This document shows, in pieces, positions 57,301-63,217 of a stretch of 64,000 bases of DNA (positions are counted from its first letter, which is position 1; each line of letters starts with the position of its first letter). Origin of the DNA: an uncultured Cytophagales bacterium. GTDB taxonomy: Bacteria > Bacteroidota > Bacteroidia > Cytophagales > Bernardetiaceae. A program made the translations under genes and the position numbers. The notes beneath the pieces are model-generated. The model was given only the letters and a program-made list of their open reading frames with translations. It did not search any database and was not told the DNA's origin. The stretch is from the NCBI GenBank assembly GCA_937136415.1, contig CAKZOK010000150.1, positions 1 to 64,000 on the forward strand. Direction: 5' to 3'.

Positions 57301-57524
57301 AAGATACAGGGATTGGAATGAATGAAGAAATAGCAAAGAAAATTTTTATTATAGACCAACACATAACCACACGAGGAACAGCAAATGAAAAAGGAACAGG
57401 CTTGGGGTTAATGGTTTGTAAAGAATTTGTAGAAAAACAAAATGGCAAAATTTGGGCAGAAAGTAAAGAAGGAGTAGGGAGTATTTTTACTTTTTCGATG
57501 AAAGCAGCAACGACTGATAATTAA
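54318..57524 (+). CDS. Reg_prop sensor histidine kinase
   Basis: 1068 residues. Signal peptide (about 1-22), then about 14 Reg_prop blades (repeated IWIGTxxxGL or LWIGTxxxG) forming two periplasmic propellers, and a Y_Y_Y domain (about 680-755). One membrane helix (about 763-784) is followed by a coiled-coil, HisKA with H843 (SIISHDLRAP), and HATPase (NAIKFTN, DTGIGM, GTGLGL). Such kinases usually continue into a receiver and AraC domain (hybrid type); here the protein ends after the kinase, and no regulator gene follows. Its ligand and its partner regulator are unknown. Confidence 0.9.
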   Translation: MKYLVPHLLLLYFLFSASYSLAQSIGLRHYDVDEGLPQGDIYQIKQDKNGFLWIATGNGFSRFDGHQMQSFTSKDGLADSFVTTLATDSLRNSIWLGHPNGFLSYYDKENNSIQIINTSSQNLLSDIRQVYVEKKHVWALTEKEGLFKIDFNNVNNKTQSKESKESLNYQTSYFPSPKTQKERCKVFEKLSNNTFLVGTNNGLFIASLKDNKFIFTTQIKELEGIEIHSITKKKQGQIGFWIGTKNNGIYDFFAANDVRKAFASRTEIATEYITSILEDKRGKLWIGTKNNGLFRIESTKKEEKIVNIEHYTIKNGLPNSSISCILQDYEGSIWIGTENNGLVLVLNEMFEVYTHIHNLSNENILSILRLNENTLLLGTDHNITSLTQRKDSILFQPYLKALPQTPVHTIFQDFSDIIWIGTEKKGLFTYNPATNSLKSIKDITDKTINKITTDDDGNIWIATNSQGLFKYIKSEKRFSQILPSKTTPIKQIQDIYKDKNNRIWIAASEAPLAYWKDNKLTVLDSVSEFDNIKATCFAEDIENTLWIGTEGSGVFSYSEKGIKKYTTTNGLASNYSYFIAADRNYNIWIGSKKGITRLRPKDDLTKIYHQSDGLIGAKANRNATEKDFNGDLWLGTTRGLIHYIGQNDHINLVRPKVILSGFHIFGKKQTFDKNLVLPYNDYRLRFDFKTITFRYPNKVKFKYRLKGLDNNWSEITTQHFAYYSHLEDGNYQFEVLATNDDGIWAKIPATYAFKIATPFWKQAWFFAICVSLGFSLLVSYIHLRTNFLERKKKILEDEVAKQTEKLKLQNRELAITNSLLQESENELSQSNDIKDRMFSIISHDLRAPLATLQNFLKMFISYKNVFTDDEIDKITKEINKSLGNVGDLLENLLQWSRAQMGHLETKLEPLLVTDYIQKNIELLLPAAKNKQINLQVSRITTEFLVEADPNLLNFILRNLISNAIKFTNPNGTVTVGLTAQAHDTNGDTMVHLSVKDTGIGMNEEIAKKIFIIDQHITTRGTANEKGTGLGLMVCKEFVEKQNGKIWAESKEGVGSIFTFSMKAATTDN

Positions 57525-57832
57525 ATTAATTTGTATCTAGCGAATACTTTTGGCAAAAATAATGAAATGATTGTGTAATAATTTCTTTCAAAACGTCTTT
57601 ATCAATTTTGTCTATACTAAAGATGTATAAATTTTGGAAAACAATTTTTGAGAAAGTATCCTTTACACAAACCCTTATTTCCAAACCCAATTCTATCAAA
57701 AAATGAAATTTTTACTCATGTTATGTAGCACACAGAACACGGCTTGGTATTTTTGTTCTCTTACATACCTAATAATTACCCAAAGCAGAAATATAAGTGG
57801 TGTTGTAAAAAGTATGATAAGTTATTTGGTTG
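57525..57832. other. Intergenic region with repeat fragments
   Basis: 308 bp between convergent genes. It contains CAAACCCAATTCTAT (57682-57696), repeat B copy 3 (57720-57755) and a worn repeat A fragment (57797-57838, GTGGTGTTGTAAAAAGTATG...). Small ORFs over 57703-57956 look like chance. I see no terminator for the kinase gene. Confidence 0.5.
57720..57755. repeat. Dispersed palindromic repeat B, copy 3
   Basis: GTTATGTAGCACACAGAACAC followed by GGCTTGGTATTTTTG. The inner arms are imperfect. It is preceded, as in copy 2, by CAAACCCAATTCTAT at about 40 bp. Confidence 0.65.
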
Positions 57833-57838
57833 TTATTT
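57797..57838. repeat. Degenerate fragment of repeat A (left half)
   Basis: GTGGTGTTGTAAAAAGTATG ... TTATTTGGTTGTTAT can be aligned to the left half of the 6248 and 15799 copies with a few gaps. Its end overlaps the Lrp gene's stop region. Confidence 0.4.
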
Positions 57839-58339
57839 TTTTTCAAATTCTTCATTTTTACTTTCTTCGGCAAGTTGTTTTAAAAGTGGCGCACGTTCCA
57901 CACGCTCCTCTAAAGAAATAAATGTTTCGGTACGCACTATCCCTGGTACTTTCTGAATTTTGTCGTGCAAAACTTCTCTTAAATGCTTTGTGTCTTTACA
58001 AATAATTTTGGCAAAAATACTGTATGCACCTGTTGTGTAATGCAAACTCAAAATTTCTGGGATTTTGGATAATTGTTCGACAGATTCGTCATACATAGAA
58101 CTGCGCTCCAAATAAATTCCTAGAAAAGCAGTAACATCATAGCCTAATTTGGCATAATCAATCGTTAAAGAAGCTCCTTTTACAATACCTAAATCTTGCA
58201 TTTTTTTCATTCTGACATGTACTGTTCCTCCCGAAACAAATACTCTATCAGCAACTTCTGTATAAGGCAATTTGGCATCATCTGTTAGCTCAGACAAAAT
58301 GCGAAGGTCGCAACTATCGATTTGAAAATTTTTACTCAT
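57833..58339 (-). CDS. Lrp/AsnC-family transcriptional regulator
   Basis: 168 residues. N-terminal winged HTH (about 8-60: ILSELTDDAKLPYTEVADRV ... GTVHVRMKKM) and C-terminal RAM domain (about 70-150: GAYSIFAKIICKDTKHL). It should bind DNA as a dimer or octamer and respond to an amino acid or a related ligand. Last residues are charged. Target genes cannot be told. Confidence 0.93.
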   Translation of the reverse strand: MSKNFQIDSCDLRILSELTDDAKLPYTEVADRVFVSGGTVHVRMKKMQDLGIVKGASLTIDYAKLGYDVTAFLGIYLERSSMYDESVEQLSKIPEILSLHYTTGAYSIFAKIICKDTKHLREVLHDKIQKVPGIVRTETFISLEERVERAPLLKQLAEESKNEEFEKK

Positions 58340-58447
58340 TTTTTTGTGTTATTATTGTAATTTTACCAAAAAATACAAGAAATATTGCAAATTACCTAAA
58401 TACTTGGAAATAATTTTGCAAAATTTTTAAACCTCAAAAAATAATAG

Positions 58448-58580
58448 TATGTTTGCATAACGAATTACAAATTTTTTACTAAAAATTTTTGATTCAACCC
58501 CTATATAATTAGGGTGTGTGTTTTATGTGTTGTTTATTGGTTAAGGTCAAAAAGGCGATGCTACTAGCATCGCCTTTTTT
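58448..58580 (+). ncRNA. Possible small RNA, about 120 nt
   Basis: A TATGTTTG -7 box (58448-58455) is followed by about 120 bp with no ORF and then a strong terminator (58548-58580). In between, ACCC-CTA/TAG-GGT can form a bulged stem near 58498-58516. No TTTG lies at the right spacing (nearest 58415-58418, spacer 29), so initiation is uncertain. It matches no RNA family I recognise. Confidence 0.3.
58548..58580. terminator. Terminator hairpin
   Basis: AAAAAGGCGATGC-TACTA-GCATCGCCTTTTTT, a strong stem with T-runs on both strands. No protein gene ends here in either direction, so its purpose is open: a small RNA, or a block between the two neighbouring genes. Confidence 0.8.
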
Positions 58581-58588
58581 GTTGTGAT

Positions 58589-58626
58589 ATAAAAAAAACC
58601 TTTATTTAAAAAATAAAGGTTTTTTA
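58589..58626. terminator. Terminator hairpin, probably of the LytTR regulator gene
   Basis: AAAAAACCTTTATTT and TAAATAAAGGTTTTTT (with small loop) form a stem with T-runs on both sides. It lies about 200 bp past the stop of the regulator gene on the minus strand, after the TGGnATAAA array. Confidence 0.7.
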
Positions 58627-58677
58627 CTATCTGCTTAATCTTAACTTATCTTCAATGAAACTATCTTCAATAAGATA

Positions 58678-58770
58678 TGGGTTAAATTTATACAAAAACA
58701 AATTACATTGCCTCACTTTTGGCATACATAACCCATCTTATGGCATAAAGTGTTCTTATTTTGGAATAAG
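58678..58770. promoter_or_regulatory. Array of TGGnATAAA sites at 21-bp spacing
   Basis: TGGGTTAAA (58678), TGGCATACA (58720), TGGCATAAA (58741), TGGAATAAG (58762). The start-to-start distances are 42, 21 and 21 bp exactly, and two more such sites (59631 and 59652) are also 21 bp apart. LytTR regulators such as AgrA and ComE bind 9-bp direct repeats with this period, and a LytTR gene lies right beside the array. Confidence 0.6.
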
Positions 58771-58824
58771 TAGATTTATTTATAAATAATATTTTTTTGC
58801 TACTTATCTTTATGAGATAAACTG

Positions 58825-59562
58825 CTAACGCAAAAAATTGATACGCTTTAACAAATTCTCTTTATAATTTTTGCTAATATCAATGGTTTTATTTAACAGT
58901 TTTAAAGTATTTTCCTTTGTATTGATATTTTCTATAAAATTGGCATTTACAATATAAGAACGGTGTACTTGAATAAACTCTGTAATAGGTAAGCTTTTGG
59001 CAATTTCTTTGAGCGTCATACGAACAGTAAAAGTATTTTTTGAGGTATGAAGAGTACAGTTTTTTCCCATTACTTCTATTAAAATAATATCTTTGATGCT
59101 TATTTTTTGTAAGGTGTCTCCTACCTTTACAAACAAACTATCTCTTAATAGAATATCATTTCTCCAAACTTCTCCATTTTCATTATGATTTGTTTTGGCA
59201 TACCTAGAAAAAGCAAGCTCAATGGTATGTTCTAATACATTAGCATCAAAAGGCTTGATTAGATAAGCATAAGGATTGGCAGTCTTTGCATTTTCAAAAT
59301 AAGTTTTATCCTTATAAGAAGTAATAAAAATAACAGGTATAGGATTTTCGGATTCAGAGATTTTTTTGGCAACCTCAATTCCATTTTTTGCTCCCTTTAT
59401 GTTTATATCAATAATCGCCAAATCAGGTTTTAGGGTAATAAAAAAACGAAGCATTTCTGCCGAATTATCTGTCATTCCTACCAAATTATAACCTAGTCTA
59501 TCAATAAATATCTCTAAATTATTAGCAAACAAAAGCTCATCTTCAACAGCAATAATTTTCAT
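58825..59562 (-). CDS. LytTR-family response regulator
   Basis: 245 residues. Receiver domain (about 1-120) with acidic pair E7/D8 (VEDE), phosphorylation Asp D52 (LAIIDINIKG), and Lys in IKPF. The LytTR DNA-binding domain follows (about 145-245: VEVMGKNCTLHTSKNTFTVR ... HRSYIVN). It lies 146 bp downstream of its likely kinase gene. TGGnATAAA direct repeats lie 69-98 bp before its start codon, suggesting autoregulation. Confidence 0.93.
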   Translation of the reverse strand: MKIIAVEDELLFANNLEIFIDRLGYNLVGMTDNSAEMLRFFITLKPDLAIIDINIKGAKNGIEVAKKISESENPIPVIFITSYKDKTYFENAKTANPYAYLIKPFDANVLEHTIELAFSRYAKTNHNENGEVWRNDILLRDSLFVKVGDTLQKISIKDIILIEVMGKNCTLHTSKNTFTVRMTLKEIAKSLPITEFIQVHRSYIVNANFIENINTKENTLKLLNKTIDISKNYKENLLKRINFLR

Positions 59563-59630
59563 CGTTATATTTTTTTAGGATTATATTTTTTATGTAAGGT
59601 AAAAAAAAGAAAAGGGAAAAACCTTAAAAG

Positions 59631-59660
59631 TGGAATAAAGGCTTTGTTTTATGGTATAAA
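59631..59660. promoter_or_regulatory. Pair of TGGnATAAA direct repeats upstream of the LytTR gene
   Basis: TGGAATAAA (59631-59639) and TGGTATAAA (59652-59660), 21 bp apart. They lie between the kinase stop and the regulator start. TACCTTAC (reverse of 59594-59601), a poor -7 box, would put them at about -43 to -72 of the transcript, where an activator would sit. Confidence 0.55.
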
Positions 59661-59708
59661 GATTTTTATTTCTAAAAAAATGATACAAGAAATAATTTGT
59701 AAAATTAT

Positions 59709-61397
59709 TTATGACTTTATAGGAATGGCTAAATTAAATGTTGTTCCTTCACTAACCTTACTTTCTACATCTATTTTAATACTGTTTAACTCTGCAAATT
59801 CGTAACACAAAACCAATCCTAAACCTGTTCCTTTTTCTCCCCTTACTCCTCTGCGAGTATTTCCTACACTTAATTGAGATAGTTTTTGTTTTATTTCTTC
59901 GCTCATTCCTATTCCATTATCAGCGATGGATAAGATTACTTTATCATCTTTAGATATTGCCGAGATTGATATTTTTCCATCTTTATGGGTATATTTAATT
60001 GCATTTCCTATTAGATTACGCAAAATAGTTTGAAATGAATCTTTATCAACATGTATAAAAATATTTTCTGATAGATTGTTTTCCAATTCAATTTGATGTA
60101 TTAATGCGCTTACTTCATACACCTTGACAACCTGTTCTACACTTTTAAAAAGGTTTATTTCTCTCTTTTCTAAACTAATTTGTTGTGTTTGTGTCAATGC
60201 CCAACTCAATAAATTATTTAATAAATGATTAAGATTTTTTACAGAATTATCAATACTTTCACTCATTTGGAGCAACCTTTCAGGTTTGTTTTTTTGTAAA
60301 AAGAAATTGATTTGTTCGGTAATTCCTTGGAAAGCAGCAATCGGACTTCTAAGGTCATGAGCAATGATAGAAAAAAGATGCCCTTTCATCTGATTAGAGT
60401 CAGCCAATAACTGATTTTGAGTATTAATCTCTTTATTTTTTTCTGCCAATAGTAGGTTTATTCTTTGTTTGTTTCTTTGATTACGATAAGCCATGTAAGC
60501 AATAAGTAAAGTTGCCAAAATTCCAATTCCAAAAAGCATAGAAATATTTTTTTGAAACGCTATTTTTTGATTACTCTCAGCTTTTATGGCTCGTTTTTCA
60601 GCTTCTACTTTTTGAGCCATTATTTTGAGATTATCTGCTTCTAACTGTGCATTTTGTGCAGCACGATAAAGACTATCAGCTTTCTTTTGACTTTGTGCTT
60701 CCTTAGCTAGTGCAAAAAGCTGGTCTGCTTCGGCTTGTTTTTCTATGGCAAGTTTTGCATTCTTTTGATAGGCTACTTCAATGTTTTGTAATTGCAAATC
60801 TTTTTGTAGAATAGCTTGTTTTTCTTTGGCTAGTTCTTTGTCTTTATTCAGAATACCTATTTCTTGTTCTTTACGTTCTATTTCTAGGGTTGATTCTAGG
60901 TTGGCAATGGCTTTTGAACTCTCTACATTAAAAAGACTGTCATTACTTTCTTTAAAAAATTCGTGATATTCAAGAGCTTTTTTATAATCTTTTTTGAGTT
61001 TATAGGTTTTGTAAAGTGTATGACTCAATACTTTTATTTCTGGTAATGATTTAATGTCTTGGGCGATTTTTAATCCATGTTCTGCATAAATAATACTTTG
61101 TTCATAATTATCTTGTTTTTGAGCTACAAGCGCAAGACCATTGAGTGAATAACTAATTCCTATTTTATCTTTAATTTTCTTACTAATTTTGAGGCTTTTT
61201 TGATATGTCTTCAATGCCAAAGAGTATTTACCCTGTCTATAATACTCAAAAGCAATACTAGCAAGTGCCAAAATTTTCGTAGTATCGTTTGGAGCATTTT
61301 GATAAACATTGTTTAAACTATCTATTATTCTTTGATTTTGTGCTTGAGTATTTAGAGTTACAAAAAATAAAAGGCAAAAACAGAGTTGTTTTATCAT
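59709..61397 (-). CDS. TPR-containing sensor histidine kinase
   Basis: 562 residues. Signal peptide (about 1-20), TPR repeats (about 35-165), a long helical coiled-coil (about 170-280), one membrane helix (286-304), then HisKA with H347 (FSIIAHDLRSP) and HATPase (NAIKYTH, DNGIGMS, GTGLGL). Lies upstream of the LytTR regulator gene on the same strand, so the two form a two-component system. The TPR part suggests a peptide or protein signal in the periplasm. Confidence 0.93.
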   Translation of the reverse strand: MIKQLCFCLLFFVTLNTQAQNQRIIDSLNNVYQNAPNDTTKILALASIAFEYYRQGKYSLALKTYQKSLKISKKIKDKIGISYSLNGLALVAQKQDNYEQSIIYAEHGLKIAQDIKSLPEIKVLSHTLYKTYKLKKDYKKALEYHEFFKESNDSLFNVESSKAIANLESTLEIERKEQEIGILNKDKELAKEKQAILQKDLQLQNIEVAYQKNAKLAIEKQAEADQLFALAKEAQSQKKADSLYRAAQNAQLEADNLKIMAQKVEAEKRAIKAESNQKIAFQKNISMLFGIGILATLLIAYMAYRNQRNKQRINLLLAEKNKEINTQNQLLADSNQMKGHLFSIIAHDLRSPIAAFQGITEQINFFLQKNKPERLLQMSESIDNSVKNLNHLLNNLLSWALTQTQQISLEKREINLFKSVEQVVKVYEVSALIHQIELENNLSENIFIHVDKDSFQTILRNLIGNAIKYTHKDGKISISAISKDDKVILSIADNGIGMSEEIKQKLSQLSVGNTRRGVRGEKGTGLGLVLCYEFAELNSIKIDVESKVSEGTTFNLAIPIKS

Positions 61398-61470
61398 AAT
61401 ATTTTTTCTTTAGAATTTTTTATGTTGTAAAGTAAGTGAAATCTAAAGTACAAACTTCTTTTGTAAACAC

Positions 61471-61511
61471 AAAAAGCCTATACAATCCATCAAAGGTTAT
61501 ATAGGCTTTTT
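61471..61511 (-). terminator. Terminator of the zinc-ribbon gene
   Basis: AAAAAGCCTATA and TATAGGCTTTTT form a 12-bp stem around a 17-nt loop, with a T-run, right after the stop of the gene at 61527. Confidence 0.75.
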
Positions 61512-61526
61512 ATAGATAAATTGCTT

Positions 61527-62855
61527 TTATATCCAATTCAGAAAATCAATATTAACTACAAACTGACTTACCATATCTAATTTTAGATAAATAGTTTCCA
61601 AACTACTTTGAAATGTATTTTGAAATAAATGAGAATAAGAATCTGTATAAGCAAGATTTCCAAAATCCGTTCCATCAAACAAATCAGCTCTTTTTTTCTT
61701 ACTAGAAAAGAAGAAAATTATGGCAATAATTGCCAAAACAGCCAAGACAGCCAAAGCAATTTTGATAACACTATACGGACGTTCTCCCTGTACATCTCCT
61801 GTGCGAGCATTTACCATAAAACGATAAACTTTGTCTTGATAACGATAAGCACTAATCCAAAGAGGAAGCAAAATATGCTTGAAAGTAATATCATTATGAT
61901 TTGTTTGAAGGCTTTCGATGCGCTGCTCATCTCCTCCAATATCATCTGAAACCATCGTTCGGATTTGAGTTTCAATTTTGTCTTTGGCTATTTCAAAACC
62001 ACTTTTCAAATCAACTTGATAGGTTTCTGTTTGAAATCCAGACAAATAACGCTCATCATATCCTGCCAGTTTTTCTAAGTCCCATGGCTCAAGTTTATCG
62101 ACATAGTTTTGTGGCAAAGAATGGCTTGCCAGCACCAAAGTATCATCAAAAAAATGGTCAATATGCCCAGATACATTTGTCCAACGAGTATGCCTCACTT
62201 CTCTAGTCTGATGATTTCCATCACTATCTGTATAGCTTTCGGTAGTATAATAATAATCGCCTCTCATTCCGTGATAACGAGAATCTGTTTCGCTATCAAA
62301 TGTCCAATAAGGAATATACATTCCTTTTAGTTTTTCGGTAAGTTCGGCTCGTTTTTTCAAATCATTTGGTGCAAACCAAAGACTAGATACCCATTCTTTG
62401 AATAGTTTCCCTGCTTCTTTTTGGTCAATATGAAAAGGCAATAATGATTTGGGCTGAAATACTTCTACTGTTTCGGGTGAAGAAGTAACTAAAGGAGTTC
62501 CACAAAATGCACACTCATCGGAGGTTATATTTGGTTTGAGTGTTGTTCTTGCACCACAACCATCACATTGAACGGTTTGTAGGGTTTTCATTTCTGTTTT
62601 CGAAGAGGCTTCTTCAAGAGCAGTATAAAAATCAAGCTCTTCGATAGGAGCTTCTTCCTCAGCAACAATTTCATTTTCTGCACCACAATAACTACATTTT
62701 AGAGCTGTTGTTCCAGGGGCATAAGTAAGATTTGCGCCACAATCATGACACGTCATATTACGGCTTTTGGCAGTTACATCAGGGGTTTCTCCATCTGGAC
62801 GACGAGGCGAATCTTCTGGTAAATTATTGGGTAGGTTTGGAGGTAAATCTGGCAT
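61527..62855 (-). CDS. Double zinc-ribbon membrane protein
   Basis: 442 residues. A Pro-rich N-terminus is followed by two zinc ribbons: C36/C39/C54/C57 and C97/C100/C115/C118. A mostly beta middle part (about 140-345) contains PYWTFDSE and ILLPLWISAYRY, typical of a family often named TFIIB-type zinc-ribbon or replication factor Y-like. One membrane helix lies at about 364-385. A tail of about 57 residues follows. It is an envelope or membrane-associated protein of unknown role; the helicase-like names in databases are not supported by its sequence. Confidence 0.8.
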   Translation of the reverse strand: MPDLPPNLPNNLPEDSPRRPDGETPDVTAKSRNMTCHDCGANLTYAPGTTALKCSYCGAENEIVAEEEAPIEELDFYTALEEASSKTEMKTLQTVQCDGCGARTTLKPNITSDECAFCGTPLVTSSPETVEVFQPKSLLPFHIDQKEAGKLFKEWVSSLWFAPNDLKKRAELTEKLKGMYIPYWTFDSETDSRYHGMRGDYYYTTESYTDSDGNHQTREVRHTRWTNVSGHIDHFFDDTLVLASHSLPQNYVDKLEPWDLEKLAGYDERYLSGFQTETYQVDLKSGFEIAKDKIETQIRTMVSDDIGGDEQRIESLQTNHNDITFKHILLPLWISAYRYQDKVYRFMVNARTGDVQGERPYSVIKIALAVLAVLAIIAIIFFFSSKKKRADLFDGTDFGNLAYTDSYSHLFQNTFQSSLETIYLKLDMVSQFVVNIDFLNWI

Positions 62856-63156
62856 AATTTGATTGATTAATTAAAATTTGGTATTTTTCTTTTCTTAAAA
62901 ATAAGAAAATAGAATCAAAACTCAAATTTCTTTTTATAGAATAAACATTATTAGAATTGTTTTTATGTAAAGTATTTTTTCTGTTCGTTTGCTTACAAAC
63001 AAACTTATCACTTTCTCAAAAGCATAATTTTTGCATGAACCCTGCTCTAAAAAAACCTTTTTGTTCAGTTTTGAGAAACTAAACACACAATTTAGAAGTA
63101 TTAAACAATTTCTGTGATAACCTTATAATAAAAAAAAATAATATTTTGCTTAAATA

Positions 63157-63186
63157 CTTGTAAATCCAAATAATTCCTTAATTTTG
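63157..63186 (+). promoter_or_regulatory. Promoter of guaB
   Basis: Plus strand: CTTG (63157-63160, one mismatch to TTTG), 18-nt spacer, TAATTTTG (63179-63186). The predicted start near 63193 falls after the ATG at 63188, so guaB must start at 63218. Confidence 0.5.
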
Positions 63187-63189
63187 TAT

Positions 63190-63217
63190 GGCAAATAGTA
63201 ACATTACATTATTTGCC
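63190..63217 (+). promoter_or_regulatory. Inverted repeat at the 5' end of guaB mRNA
   Basis: GGCAAATA (63190-63197) and TATTTGCC (63210-63217) are exact 8-bp arms, 12-nt loop. It spans the predicted transcription start and touches the start codon. It could be an operator or an mRNA hairpin that masks translation. Confidence 0.5.

Larger units (their letters stand above)
58340..58824. other. Intergenic region with sites, terminators and a possible RNA
   Basis: 485 bp. From left to right: a TATGTTTG -7-like box (58448-58455, plus), a stretch to the hairpin at 58548-58580, a second hairpin at 58589-58626, a 15-bp direct repeat TATCTTCAAT (58647 and 58662), and an array of TGGnATAAA sites (58678-58770). 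No protein gene was found. Confidence 0.55.
62856..63217. other. Intergenic region between divergent genes
   Basis: 362 bp, AT-rich. It holds the guaB promoter (63157-63186) and the guaB leader inverted repeat (63190-63217). TAAGTTTG (reverse of 63000-63007) is a possible -7 box for the zinc-ribbon gene, without a spaced TTTG. A small hairpin GTTTG-CTTA-CAAAC is at 62987-63000. No gene seen. Confidence 0.45.

Noticed and set aside
57703..57956. Two short plus-strand ORFs after the propeller kinase
   Set aside because: They overlap repeats and the Lrp gene, have odd Cys/Phe-rich composition, and lack any family resemblance.
58448..58580. 6S RNA or SRP RNA as identity for the possible small RNA
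   Set aside because: The conserved SRP loop (GGAAGG/AGCAGCC type) is absent and no long open-bubble hairpin of 6S RNA can be drawn.
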